Origin: G963704535 sp963704535
GTDB taxonomy: Bacteria; Chloroflexota; Chloroflexia; Chloroflexales; Roseiflexaceae
Assembly: GCA_963704535.1 (NCBI GenBank)
Contig: OY969916.1
Span: 4,960,001 to 5,024,000 of the forward strand
DNA: 64,000 nt
Direction of reading: 5' to 3'
Below are positions 25,052-33,720 of the stretch, in pieces. Positions within the stretch are counted from its first letter, which is position 1, and the number at the start of each line of letters is the position of its first letter. Under the pieces are notes generated by a model. That model searched no databases. It was not told the origin of the DNA and saw nothing but the letters and a program-made list of their open reading frames with translations. Made by a program: the position numbers and the translations under genes.

Positions 25052-26446
25052 TCACCGTGGCCGCACCTCACCCACCGTCGCCATCCTGGCCGCCCGCCAG
25101 TTCTGGTGCCGCAGCCGCCGCCCAAGCGAGACCGCCAGGTTTCGCATCATCTGCATGCCCATGCTCGGGTCCTCTTCGGCCAGCTTCGCCAGCGCCTCCT
25201 GCGTCAGCGCCAGCACCGTCGCGCCCTGCTCGCCCGCGCGCATGTCGGCGCTGCGCGCGGTGCCTTCGAGCAGCGCCAGTTCCCCAGCCACCTGGCCGGC
25301 CCGGATCACCGCCAGTTGCACCGCTTCTCGCCGCTCGCCGGCGCTGGTGCTCGCCGCCAGCCAGACCTCCAGCGTACCGCCCATGACAATGTACATCTCG
25401 TTGCCGTTGGTGTTCTCGCTGACGATCTGCTCACCGGTGCGGTAGCCGCGCATATCGACCAGCGCGGCCAGGCGTAGGCGCTGGGCCTCGTTCAGCATCC
25501 CGCCGCGCTCCGAGCCGCCGATCTCCGAGTTATTGAGGAACTGCGCGATCTCCTGGAGGCGCACCATATCCTGGTTAAGCTCCGGCAGATCGCCAACCTG
25601 CGGCGGCAGGCCCAGGAACAGCGAGATATGGCGCAGCGTCGCGTCGGTCTGCTCGAACTGCGGCCAGTGCCCGGCGTTGGGGATGATGCGCAGGTCGGCC
25701 TTTGGCAACTCGGCGGCCACCACGCCCGCATCGCGCAGCGGGACGATATTGTCCTCGGCGCCCCAGATGACCAGCGTCGGCGTCTCGATCTTGTCCAATT
25801 GCCCGCGCAGATCGCCGTCGCGCATCGCGACGAAGCAGGCCGCCCGCGTGCGCCCCTGGCCGCGCCGGCGCGCGTCGGCGCGAATGCGGGTGTAGTCGGC
25901 TTCGGAGACCATCGCCCGCTCGGCGAAGTTGGTCGGCTTCAAGAGCCAGTCGGTATAGTCAAGCGGGGTCTTCGCGGCGACGTAGAGCAGCCACTCCAGC
26001 ACCCGAAAGCGTTCGGCCATCACATGCGGTCCCATCAGCAAATTGACGCGGGTCGAGAGGCGACCGCTGAGCGCCGGGTTGAGCAGCACCAGCCGCTCAA
26101 CCAGCATCGGGTGCAGCAACGCCAACTTCGCCGCGATCTGCCCGCCCATCGAGTGCCCCAGCACAAGCGCCGTGCCATCGTTATCCTTAAATGTTTCGAT
26201 GATCTGGGCCACCAGGTCGGCGTAGTCGGCGATCGTCGGCCGCGCGCTCGGTCGCGGCGAGTGACCGAAGCCCGGCAGATCGATCGCGATGCAGCGGTAG
26301 CGCCGGTCCAGCACCGGCAGGATCGGCGCCCACGTGAACGAGGAACTCGACCATCCGTGGATCAGGATCGCGACCGGCCCATGCTCCGGCCCGGACTCCT
26401 GGATATGAACGGGCTGATCGTTAATAGTGATAGTATATGTTTTCAT
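25052..26446 (-). CDS. Alpha/beta hydrolase fused to a cyclic-nucleotide-binding domain
   Basis: 464 residues from ATG 26446, with GGAG upstream. The N-terminal ~270 residues are an alpha/beta hydrolase: oxyanion HGWSSSS, IDLPGFGHS, nucleophile Ser in GHSMGGQ, catalytic Asp in WGAEDNIVP and His in NAGHWPQ. Residues ~330-440 resemble a cNMP-binding/Crp-type effector domain (YRTGEQIVSENTNGNEMYIVMGGTLEVWL ... GQVAGELALLEGTARSADMRA). No HTH follows. This suggests a hydrolase switched by a cyclic nucleotide or used as a sensor. The reaction is unknown. Confidence 0.82.
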   Translation of the reverse strand: MKTYTITINDQPVHIQESGPEHGPVAILIHGWSSSSFTWAPILPVLDRRYRCIAIDLPGFGHSPRPSARPTIADYADLVAQIIETFKDNDGTALVLGHSMGGQIAAKLALLHPMLVERLVLLNPALSGRLSTRVNLLMGPHVMAERFRVLEWLLYVAAKTPLDYTDWLLKPTNFAERAMVSEADYTRIRADARRRGQGRTRAACFVAMRDGDLRGQLDKIETPTLVIWGAEDNIVPLRDAGVVAAELPKADLRIIPNAGHWPQFEQTDATLRHISLFLGLPPQVGDLPELNQDMVRLQEIAQFLNNSEIGGSERGGMLNEAQRLRLAALVDMRGYRTGEQIVSENTNGNEMYIVMGGTLEVWLAASTSAGERREAVQLAVIRAGQVAGELALLEGTARSADMRAGEQGATVLALTQEALAKLAEEDPSMGMQMMRNLAVSLGRRLRHQNWRAARMATVGEVRPR

Positions 26447-26644
26447 CGATGTTCTCCACGCGGTGGCCGATCGGCGCCCCATGCCCGCGGGTGTACTGAT
26501 TGCAATGCTGTATACGCCGGTCTGAACAGGCGGCGACGGAGGTTCCTGTATCCGCGATGGAATAAACGAGGGCGTGAGGGGGATTTCGGGTACGCCTTGA
26601 GGAGGAGCTTTACAATGGTCAGCGTGTAGATGCTCTCATGTTTG

Positions 26645-27670
26645 TCAAGAGGCAAAAGCGAGTTCGCGAGTGACTTTGCTGGGATCAAAGGTCGTATGAT
26701 CACGAAACACTGCCCAAGCCCAGACCAAAATCTTGCGTGCACCTGCGATCAAGGCCACCTTTTTGGCCTTGCCGCGTCCAACCAAGCGCTGGTAGAAGGC
26801 CCGCAAGACGTTCTTGCCGCGTATCCCGCCCAACGCGCCCAAGAACAAGCGCCTGCACAGGCCGCGGTTGCCCTTGCGCGAGATGCTGGCTCGTTTTCGC
26901 ACACTCGTCCCACTCTCATACGCTTGCGGGTCCAGCCCGGCGTAGGCCACCAACCCTTTGGCATCCCCTTGACCTTCTGTCAGTGTGTGCCAGCGATACA
27001 GCAACACCAGCACCCACAGCACGTTCTTGGCTCCGATCCCCGGCACCGTTCGCAAGCGTTTGGCTGCCTCCTTCAACTCAGTATGCAGTTCCAGATGCTG
27101 TTTGATTGCCTGCTCCAGTTCTTGGAGTTCCTGCTCCAATGCTTCTTTCACGCGCTCCAGGCTGGTCGTGACCGAGGCTGGCACGCCTGGACGCCCTTTC
27201 AATGCATGCTGGCGGTTGAGTTCCTGGCGCAGCAACTGTTCCAGATCCTCTTTGCGCCGCAACATCAGTTCCAGCTCATTGACCTGATCTGGCAAGGGCT
27301 GCCAGTGTGGCGGGTGCGCTTCGGCACCATAGTGAGCCAGCATACGGCCATCCACTCGGTCGGTCTTGGCGCGGTAGCCGCGACCGCGAGCCCACTCACG
27401 TACCTGGGCTGGATTCGGGCGGCTGACCAGCCAGCCCTGTTGGAGTGCAAAGCTGGCCAAGGCCAGTTCATAGCCGCCAGTCGGCTCGACAATCAGATGG
27501 ACACCGTCAGTGGCATAGGTTTGACGAGCCTGAGCAAGCTGGGCGGCGAGGGCCAGGAAGCCGTCAGGCGAATTGGGACAGTCTTTCAGGCGGACAGCCT
27601 GACCGTTGACCCACAACGCTGCAACCAAAGTCGTCTGGGCGACATCAACACCGACAAACATCTCAGACAT
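26645..27670 (-). CDS. IS110-family transposase (DEDD recombinase)
   Basis: 341 residues from ATG 27670 (GGAGGT upstream). The RuvC-like N-terminal domain holds FVGVDVAQTT, IVEPTGGYE and KTDRVDGRML, giving the DEDD acidic set. The C-terminal half carries the LRTVPGIG-AKN helix-hairpin region and GLDPQAYESGTSV with the Ser used as nucleophile in the family. These enzymes move the element with the help of an element-encoded bridge RNA. The protein is complete. Confidence 0.92.
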   Translation of the reverse strand: MSEMFVGVDVAQTTLVAALWVNGQAVRLKDCPNSPDGFLALAAQLAQARQTYATDGVHLIVEPTGGYELALASFALQQGWLVSRPNPAQVREWARGRGYRAKTDRVDGRMLAHYGAEAHPPHWQPLPDQVNELELMLRRKEDLEQLLRQELNRQHALKGRPGVPASVTTSLERVKEALEQELQELEQAIKQHLELHTELKEAAKRLRTVPGIGAKNVLWVLVLLYRWHTLTEGQGDAKGLVAYAGLDPQAYESGTSVRKRASISRKGNRGLCRRLFLGALGGIRGKNVLRAFYQRLVGRGKAKKVALIAGARKILVWAWAVFRDHTTFDPSKVTRELAFAS

Positions 27671-27900
27671 GGTAGGACCTCCAAGCTCGGTGCGATCCGA
27701 GCGGGTCGCAAACCATCGGGGGCTGGAGGCGCCCATAACAACCTGGTATGCGAGCTGAGTGCTCAAGGTGCTCTGCATTCTCTCCAGCCAAGGACCTGTC
27801 TACGCCCGAACTGATGGGTTCTGGGGCGGTGGCAACGGTCTCACTGGTGAGCGACAACCGTCGGATCTAGACACACAACCACTCGATTGGATGGGGATGG
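27671..27900 (-). ncRNA. Possible bridge RNA region of the IS110 element
   Basis: IS110-group elements encode a structured guide RNA in the non-coding end in front of the transposase. This 230-base stretch upstream of the ATG is GC-rich and contains several short inverted repeats (for example TGCGATCCGAGCGGGTCGCA near 27691). The RNA itself is inferred from the family; loops matching target and donor were not identified. Confidence 0.35.
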
Positions 27901-27974
27901 GGACCGATCTACGTAACGACGTTGATGCGCCAGGGGCGTAGGCGATCTCTCCATCCCACATCTCTCATGATACC

Positions 27975-27998
27975 AGGGGCGTATTGCAATACGCCCCT
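27975..27998. repeat. 24-bp palindrome AGGGGCGTATTGCAATACGC...
   Basis: Perfect palindrome centred on TTGCAA just downstream of the glycogen synthase gene. The related GGGCGTATCGCATACGCCC core forms the tandem array at 54765-54986, and a degraded copy lies inside ileS near 3726. Confidence 0.7.
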
Positions 27999-28009
27999 AC
28001 ACGCTTGTA

Positions 28010-29515
28010 TTAACTCATCTTGTAGGTCTCGCGCGGTGGCCGTTCGACCCTGGCGGCGATCGCGCGGCGGTACAAGTCGGTGTACTTCTGCGCCGATGTC
28101 GCCCAAGAATGATCGGCCCCCATGGCCCGCAGCATCAACTGCTGCCAGGTGCTGCGATAGCGGTAGTTCTCGATCGCGCGGATGATCGCCGCATACAGCG
28201 CCATCGAGTCATAGGCGCGAAACGAGAACCCATTGCCGTCGCCGGTCGTCGGGTCGAAGTTACGTACCGTGTCGGCCAGCCCGCCGGTCTCGCGAACAAC
28301 CGGGATTGAGCCATAGCGCAGCGCAATCATCTGGCCCAGCCCACACGGCTCAAAACGTGAAGGCATCAGGAACATATCGGAGCCGGCGTAGATCTTCTGG
28401 GCGAGCTGCGCGTTGAAGGTCAGGAATGCCGCCACCTGCTGAGGAAAGCGCGCGCGGATCTCGTTGAGCCGGTCGTGGTAGCGCTGGTCGCCGGTGCCCA
28501 GGACGACGAGCTGCACATCGTTATTGCGTAGCAGCGGCTCGACGATCGAGTCGATCAGGTCAAACCCCTTCTGGTCGGCGAGCCGCGAAATCGCGCCGAT
28601 CAGGGGCGTGGTGCGGCTCTGCGGCAGGTGCGCCTCGCGCTGTAGATCCAGCTTGCACGTCATCTTGTTGGCCACATTGTCTACGTGGTAGTGGGCGGCG
28701 ATATATTTATCGGTCGCCGGGTTGTTGATGTCGGTGTCGATTCCATTTAGGACGCCGTAGAGCCGGTCGCGCCGGTCGCGCAGTAGCGGGTCGAGCCCTT
28801 CGCCGAACTCCGGCGACAAGATCTCGTGGGCGTAGGTCTCGCTGACGGTATTGATAATATCGGCGTAGTAGACGCCGCGGCCCATGAAATCGACCACGTC
28901 GTTGAGACTGGGCATATCGGGATGGGCGATGAACCCGTACTCGTCCACACCGGCGATCTCCAGCACCCGGTAGCCGAAGATGCCCTGGTAGGCCAGGTTG
29001 TGGATCGTGTAGACGCAAGCGGTGGTGGCGAAGAATGAGTCGTTTTTGTAGATCGTCTTGAGCCAGTTCGGCACGATCGCGGTATGCCAGTCGTGGCAGT
29101 GGATGACGTCCGGCTGCCAGCCGATCTGCTTGATTCCCTCCAGCGTCGCGCGGCAAAAGAAGATAAAACGGTCGGCGTCATCCTCGTACATATAAATGCC
29201 GTCGCGGTCATAATAGTGGGCATTGTCGATCATGTAGACCGGGATGTCGCCGTCGACCGATGAGATATGTGACTGGAGCAGAGTTGCGCTCTCGGCCTGG
29301 TCGTCCATCGGCACTGAGTAGGACGGGAGCAGATCGGAGATCCCGAAGCGGTCGCGGTCGATCCGGCCGTAGCGCGGCATGGCCACCCGGACATCGTGGC
29401 CCTGCGCCTTGAGCGCCTTAGGAAGGGCGCCGGTGACATCCGCCAAGCCGCCGGTCTTGGCGAAGGGCACCATCTCGGCGGCCATCAGCAGAATTTGAAG
29501 TGGAGAGTCACTCAT
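28010..29515 (-). CDS. glgA: Glycogen synthase (ADP-glucose type)
   Basis: 501 residues, GT5 fold. The N-terminal substrate-binding KTGGLADV has K20, and the C-terminal domain shows SRLADQKGFDLI, SRFEPCGLGQM and TGGLADTV. It transfers glucose from ADP-glucose (or UDP-glucose) to the non-reducing end of a growing alpha-1,4-glucan in the cytosol. Length fits GlgA. It stands alone, with no glgB or glgC gene adjacent. Confidence 0.92.
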   Translation of the reverse strand: MSDSPLQILLMAAEMVPFAKTGGLADVTGALPKALKAQGHDVRVAMPRYGRIDRDRFGISDLLPSYSVPMDDQAESATLLQSHISSVDGDIPVYMIDNAHYYDRDGIYMYEDDADRFIFFCRATLEGIKQIGWQPDVIHCHDWHTAIVPNWLKTIYKNDSFFATTACVYTIHNLAYQGIFGYRVLEIAGVDEYGFIAHPDMPSLNDVVDFMGRGVYYADIINTVSETYAHEILSPEFGEGLDPLLRDRRDRLYGVLNGIDTDINNPATDKYIAAHYHVDNVANKMTCKLDLQREAHLPQSRTTPLIGAISRLADQKGFDLIDSIVEPLLRNNDVQLVVLGTGDQRYHDRLNEIRARFPQQVAAFLTFNAQLAQKIYAGSDMFLMPSRFEPCGLGQMIALRYGSIPVVRETGGLADTVRNFDPTTGDGNGFSFRAYDSMALYAAIIRAIENYRYRSTWQQLMLRAMGADHSWATSAQKYTDLYRRAIAARVERPPRETYKMS

Positions 29516-29586
29516 AAATCATCCCTATTCACATGTATGTGGTATGCGCCGCCATTATAGCACTCTGACGCAGCGTGTCACTGCGT

Positions 29587-29615
29587 TTGCCGCTAGCGCT
29601 CTTGTATGCTATACT
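29587..29615 (+). promoter_or_regulatory. Promoter of the rpsB operon
   Basis: TTGCCG (29587-29592) and TATACT (29610-29615), 17-base spacer. The leader to the ATG is about 135 nt, long enough for autoregulation by S2. Confidence 0.6.
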
Positions 29616-29755
29616 ACGCAGCGGCGCGTTTTCGCGCGTCCAATACACACATCTCCCGTTTAGCCAGCTCCTGCCGGCACGCGCCGGTCTCTGGTGAACT
29701 ATGGGGGTGGCGGAGCATGTGGATACATCCACACTTAAGGAGGAACAGGACATCT

Positions 29756-30544
29756 ATGACGCAGGGAACCCAACGACTCGTCTCGATGAAGTCGCTGCTG
29801 GAATCGGGCGCACACTTCGGGCACCAGACCAAACGCTGGAACCCCAAGATGCGGTCGTACATCTTCACGGCGCGTAACGGAATCCACATTCTTGATCTCC
29901 AGAAGACGATCACCGGGCTGACGGCGGCCTACAACTTCGTGGTAGAAACCGTCGCGGCCGGTGGTAAAGTGCTCTTCGTGGGCACCAAGAAGCAGGCCCA
30001 AGAAGCGATCGCCGAGGAGGCCGCCCGCGCTAGCCAGTTCTATATCACCCAGCGCTGGCTCGGCGGCACGCTGACCAACTTTGTGACCATCCGCAAGCGC
30101 CTGCGCTACCTGGCTGATCTCGAAGGCCAGCGCGACCGTGGCGACTTTGCGCGGCTGACCAAGGCCGAAGGGCTGAAGCTTAGCCAGGAGATCGTGAAGC
30201 TGAATCGCGTCTTTGCCGGCTTGAAGTCGATGGAGCGCACGCCCGGCGCGCTGTTCATCGTCGATCCGCACAAAGAGGATCTGGCCGTCAAGGAGGCGCG
30301 CAAGGTCGGCGTCCCGATCGTCGCGATGGTCGATACCAACTGCGACCCGGACCTGATCGACTACGTGATCCCCTGCAACGACGACGCGATTCGCAGCATC
30401 CGGCTGATCGCCGGCAAGATCGCTGACGCGGCGGTCGAAGGCTATAATCGCCGCGAGAGCTCACAGGCCGATCAGATGCGTGGCGGGCGCTATGACCAGC
30501 CGGTCGCCGAGGAGCAGCAGGAGGAGGCCGAGCCGGTCGCGTAG
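29756..30544 (+). CDS. rpsB: 30S ribosomal protein S2
   Basis: 262 residues from ATG 29756, with AAGGAGGAACAGG upstream. Starts with LVSMKSLLESGAHFGHQTKRWNPKM, the universal S2 beginning, followed by FVGTKKQAQEAI, RWLGGTLTNF and DPHKEDLAVKEARKV. S2 binds late in 30S assembly near the head-body junction. The acidic C-terminal tail (EEQQEEAEPVA) is an extension beyond the core. First gene of the housekeeping run with tsf and pyrH. Confidence 0.97.
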   Translation: MTQGTQRLVSMKSLLESGAHFGHQTKRWNPKMRSYIFTARNGIHILDLQKTITGLTAAYNFVVETVAAGGKVLFVGTKKQAQEAIAEEAARASQFYITQRWLGGTLTNFVTIRKRLRYLADLEGQRDRGDFARLTKAEGLKLSQEIVKLNRVFAGLKSMERTPGALFIVDPHKEDLAVKEARKVGVPIVAMVDTNCDPDLIDYVIPCNDDAIRSIRLIAGKIADAAVEGYNRRESSQADQMRGGRYDQPVAEEQQEEAEPVA

Positions 30545-30656
30545 TTCGGCGCGTCGCCTCTGCCGCAGATACGGTGAGGAAGATTGAAGGCGGCGCCACC
30601 AATACCGGCGCGGCCTTCGCTCTTCCCCATTTTTATGTTCTATACGTCGAAGGAGT

Positions 30657-31193
30657 ATGGCTTTGGCTGAGATAACTTCACAGATGGTAAAGGAGCTGCG
30701 CGAGCGCACCGGCGCCGGCATCAAGGAGTGCAAGGACATCCTGATCCAGACCGGCGGCAACATAGACAACGCGATCGAGGAGCTACGCAAGCGTGGCATG
30801 CGGGTCAGCGATAAGGTGCAGGGCCGCGAGGCCAACGAGGGCCGAATCGAGATCTACATGCACCCCGGCAACCGGATGGCCGCGATCGTCGAGCTGAGCT
30901 GCGAGACCGATTTCGTCGCGCGCACCGAGGATTTTATCGCCCTGGCGAAGGACCTGGCCCTGCATATCGCCGCAGCCAACCCGCGCTACATCCGCCCGGA
31001 CGAGGTCCCGACCGCCGAGATCGAGGCCAGCGGCGAGAAGGCCGAGAAGTACTACGAGCAGGTCGCGCTCCTGGCCCAGACCTTCGTCAAGGACGGTTCG
31101 CAGACGATCGAGGACAAAATCAAGGCCACGGTCGCCAAGGTTCGCGAGAATATCGTCGTGCGTCGCTTCGTGCGCTACGAGATTGGAGGCTAA
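30657..31193 (+). CDS. tsf: Elongation factor Ts (short form)
   Basis: 178 residues, ATG after GAAGGAGT. N-terminal UBA-like domain (VKELRERTGAGIKECKDIL), then the TDFVAR motif in the core (ELSCETDFVARTEDF) and the IEDKIKATVAKVRENI helix near the end. EF-Ts promotes GDP release from EF-Tu. It is about 100 residues shorter than the E. coli protein because it has a single core subdomain, as in Thermus and other deep-branching bacteria. The next gene, pyrH, is separated by a heptad hairpin. Confidence 0.95.
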   Translation: MALAEITSQMVKELRERTGAGIKECKDILIQTGGNIDNAIEELRKRGMRVSDKVQGREANEGRIEIYMHPGNRMAAIVELSCETDFVARTEDFIALAKDLALHIAAANPRYIRPDEVPTAEIEASGEKAEKYYEQVALLAQTFVKDGSQTIEDKIKATVAKVRENIVVRRFVRYEIGG

Positions 31194-31356
31194 AAGAACA
31201 AAGAACAAAGAGCAAAGAACAAAAGATGAAGCCCTGTTCCTTGTTCTTGGTTCTTGGTCCTTGGTTCTGTTATGGTTGAGCCAGGCACTAAGAACAAAGA
31301 GTAAAGAACAAAAGATGAAGCCCTGTTCTTTGTTCTTGGTTCTTTGCTCTTTGTTC
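31194..31356. repeat. Double heptad hairpin (AACAAAG) carrying a copy of the pyrH start
   Basis: AAAGAACAAAGAGCAAAG units, mirrored by TTCTTGGTTCTTGG, occur twice. The first copy ends GTTATGGTTGAGCCAGG, nearly the same as the real pyrH start TTCTATTATGGCTGAGCCAAAA, so the pyrH translation-start region was duplicated with the repeat. Confidence 0.75.
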
Positions 31357-31360
31357 TATT

Positions 31361-32098
31361 ATGGCTGAGCCAAAATATCGCCGGGTGCTGCTCAAGCTGA
31401 GCGGCGAGGCGCTTGCCAGCAGCGGCAGCAATGCGATCGCGCCCGAGGTGCTTGATTATTATGCCCAGCAGATCGAGCGGGTCCTGACACATCAGGTGCA
31501 GCTGGCGGTTGTTCTGGGGGGCGGCAATATTTGGCGCGGCAATCAGGCGATCTCGCGCGGCATGGACGCGGCCCAATCGCATTATATGGGCATGCTGGCC
31601 ACGATCATCAACGCGTTGGCGCTCCAGGATGCGCTTGAGCGGCGGGGCGTGTTTACACGAGCGATGACGGCGATTAAAATGGACGAGGTGGCGGAACCGT
31701 ATATCCGCCGCCGCGCGATCCGTCATCTGGAGAAGGGACGGGTGATCATCCTGGCGGCGGGCACCGGCAATCCGTACTTCACCACCAACTCGGCGGCAGC
31801 GCTCCGCGCGGCCGAGGTACACGCCGAGGTCATCCTGATGGCCAAGAACGGCGTCGATGGGGTGTACAGCGCCGATCCGCGGCGCGACCCGACCGCGACC
31901 CGCTTTGAGCATATCACCTATATGGACGCCCTGAGCCGCGATCTGACCGTCATGGATAGCACGGCGCTGACGTTCTGCCGAGATAACCACATTCCGATCA
32001 TCGTCTTTGATCCAATGCAGCCAGGTAATATCGAGCGCATCATCCTGGGGGAGCACGTCGGAACGCTGGTCGCTGATACTCCATTAGAGACAGTTTGA
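31361..32098 (+). CDS. pyrH: UMP kinase
   Basis: 245 residues, ATG 31361. Amino-acid-kinase fold: LLKLSGEAL, VVLGGGNIWRG, MGMLATIINALALQDAL, TGNPYFTTNSAAALRA and LMAKNGVDGVYSADP. It makes UDP from UMP with ATP in the cytosol. No Shine-Dalgarno is visible because a heptad hairpin abuts the ATG (see 31194-31356), which may lower or modulate translation. Located in the usual tsf-pyrH-frr order. Confidence 0.95.
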   Translation: MAEPKYRRVLLKLSGEALASSGSNAIAPEVLDYYAQQIERVLTHQVQLAVVLGGGNIWRGNQAISRGMDAAQSHYMGMLATIINALALQDALERRGVFTRAMTAIKMDEVAEPYIRRRAIRHLEKGRVIILAAGTGNPYFTTNSAAALRAAEVHAEVILMAKNGVDGVYSADPRRDPTATRFEHITYMDALSRDLTVMDSTALTFCRDNHIPIIVFDPMQPGNIERIILGEHVGTLVADTPLETV

Positions 32099-32190
32099 AA
32101 AGGGGAGTTTGAGGGGTCGCCCCTCAAGAATCCTCTTTCCACTACCGATCGTGGGCGAGACAGTGCCCTTTTCAAACAGTTTCTTAGAGA
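32087..32190. repeat. AGGGG repeat, full-length copy 4
   Basis: From AGAGACAGTTTGAAAAGGGG to CCTTTTCAAACAGTTTCT; inverted relative to copy 1. Lies between pyrH and frr; its first bases overlap the end of pyrH. Confidence 0.75.
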
Positions 32191-32265
32191 TAGTTTGAAG
32201 TGGTTGTCAAGAAAGGAGGGGCGCCGCAGTTCCCGACACATGCTGGGGCTGTGCGCCAAACGCGT

Positions 32266-32823
32266 ATGATCAACGATATCTTGCGCGAGGCCGAGGGGAA
32301 AATGAAGAAGTCGGTTGAGGCACTGCGCCAGCACCTCGGAACGATCCGCACCGGCCGAGCCTCTCCTGCGCTGGTTGAGCACCTGCCGGTCGATGCGTAC
32401 GGCTCCACGATGCCGCTGAACCAACTTGCCGGTATCAATGTCCCCGAAGCCCGCCTGATTGTGATCCAGCCGTATGATGCGAGCATGATCAAGGTGATCG
32501 AGAAGGCTATTCAGAACTCAGAGCTTGGCATCAATCCATCCAATGATGGCCGCCTGATCCGCCTGGCGATCCCGCAATTGACCGAAGAGCGCCGGCGCGA
32601 CCTGACGAAGCTGGTGCGTTCGCGCGTCGAGGAGGGCAAAGTGGCGCTGCGCAACGTCCGTCGCGAGAGCTTGGACGACGTACGCCAGCTTGAACATGAG
32701 AAGCTGATCTCGGAGAACGACCAGCGCCGCGGCCAGGAGAAGATACAGGAGTTGACCGACCGCTACATCCGCGAGATCGAGCAGGTCGGCGCAGCCAAAG
32801 AGGCTGAGGTCATGGAAGTTTAA
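32266..32823 (+). CDS. frr: Ribosome recycling factor
   Basis: 185 residues from ATG 32266 (MINDILREAEGKMKKSVEAL). The usual RRF order follows: LGTIRTGRASPALVEHL, IQPYD, LTEERRRDLTKLVRSRVEEGKVALRNVRRE and a coiled C-terminal helix. It splits post-termination ribosomes together with EF-G. An upstream in-frame extension is short and starts in repeat DNA, so it was not used. Confidence 0.96.
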   Translation: MINDILREAEGKMKKSVEALRQHLGTIRTGRASPALVEHLPVDAYGSTMPLNQLAGINVPEARLIVIQPYDASMIKVIEKAIQNSELGINPSNDGRLIRLAIPQLTEERRRDLTKLVRSRVEEGKVALRNVRRESLDDVRQLEHEKLISENDQRRGQEKIQELTDRYIREIEQVGAAKEAEVMEV

Positions 32824-32928
32824 GAAACTGTCTGAAAAGGGGAGTTTGAGGGGTTGCCCCTCAAGAGCCTCTTTCCACCACGGACTACGAGCGAAACACC
32901 GGCCTTTTCAGATAGTCTCTAAGGGTGG
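32822..32928. repeat. AGGGG repeat, full-length copy 5
   Basis: AAGAAACTGTCTGAAAAGGG ... CCTTTTCAGATAGTCTCTAAG, behind frr, overlapping its stop codon. Confidence 0.75.
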
Positions 32929-33000
32929 GCGATTGAACGATGTCCCGTATAGGATAGAAGCGACTCCACAATCGTACGTCGTACATTCGGTAGGGGTGCG

Positions 33001-33720
33001 ATGAGCGGGGAGCAGCAAGAACGCCGGTTTGTGCCGCGCCATATCGCTGTGATTATGGATGGCAATGGCCGCTGGGCGAAAAAGCGCGGCCTGCCGCGCC
33101 TGGCCGGGCATCGCGCCGGCACGGAGAATATCCGCCGGATCGTCACCGAGTGCGCCGAGCAAGGTGTGCGCTACCTGACGCTGTATGCCTTCTCGACCGA
33201 GAACTGGTCGCGACCCTCGCGCGAGGTCAATGGCCTGATGCAGATTCTGAGCGAGTTTATCGACCGCGAGACGCTCAATCTCCACAAGCAGGGCGCCCAG
33301 ATTCGCCACCTCGGCCGGATGGACAATGTGTCCGAGTTCCTGCGTCGAAAGATCCATGATGCCGTGAGCTTGACCACCGCCAACGACCGCATTACAGTCG
33401 CGGTGGCGTTCAATTACGGCGGTCGCGCCGATATCGTCGACGCCGTGCGCGCGCTTGTCGCCCAGGGCACCGCGCCCGACGCGATCGACGAGCTTGCGAT
33501 CTCCCAGCATCTTTCGACACGCGGCATGCCCGACCCCGACCTGATCATCCGTACCGGCGGCGAGTGGCGGCTCTCCAATTTCCTGATCTGGCAGGCGGCC
33601 TATAGCGAGTACTGGTCCACCCCTGACTTCTGGCCGGATTTTGGCCTCAATCATCTACGGCAGGCGATATACGACTATGGACAGCGCGAACGCCGCTTCG
33701 GCGGCATCCCACAGAAATAG
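33001..33720 (+). CDS. uppS: Isoprenyl transferase (undecaprenyl diphosphate synthase)
   Basis: 239 residues. HIAVIMDGNGRWAKKRGLPR carries the catalytic D20 and the family signature, followed by LTLYAFSTENWSR, AFNYGGRADIVDAV and PDLIIRTGGEWRLSNFLIWQ. The enzyme condenses IPP onto FPP to build the C55 lipid carrier for cell-wall and glycan synthesis. The last 44 bases overlap cdsA, so the two are probably translationally coupled. Confidence 0.95.
   Translation: MSGEQQERRFVPRHIAVIMDGNGRWAKKRGLPRLAGHRAGTENIRRIVTECAEQGVRYLTLYAFSTENWSRPSREVNGLMQILSEFIDRETLNLHKQGAQIRHLGRMDNVSEFLRRKIHDAVSLTTANDRITVAVAFNYGGRADIVDAVRALVAQGTAPDAIDELAISQHLSTRGMPDPDLIIRTGGEWRLSNFLIWQAAYSEYWSTPDFWPDFGLNHLRQAIYDYGQRERRFGGIPQK

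Larger units (their letters stand above)
26640..27900 (-). mobile_element. IS110-family element (approximate limits)
   Basis: One intact transposase gene with about 230-260 bases of non-coding DNA upstream and almost none downstream, as in IS110-group elements, which lack inverted repeats. Exact ends and the core dinucleotide cannot be fixed without comparing an empty site. Confidence 0.6.

Noticed and set aside
31183..31368. 61-codon ORF between tsf and pyrH
   Set aside because: Consists of the AACAAAG heptad hairpins only.
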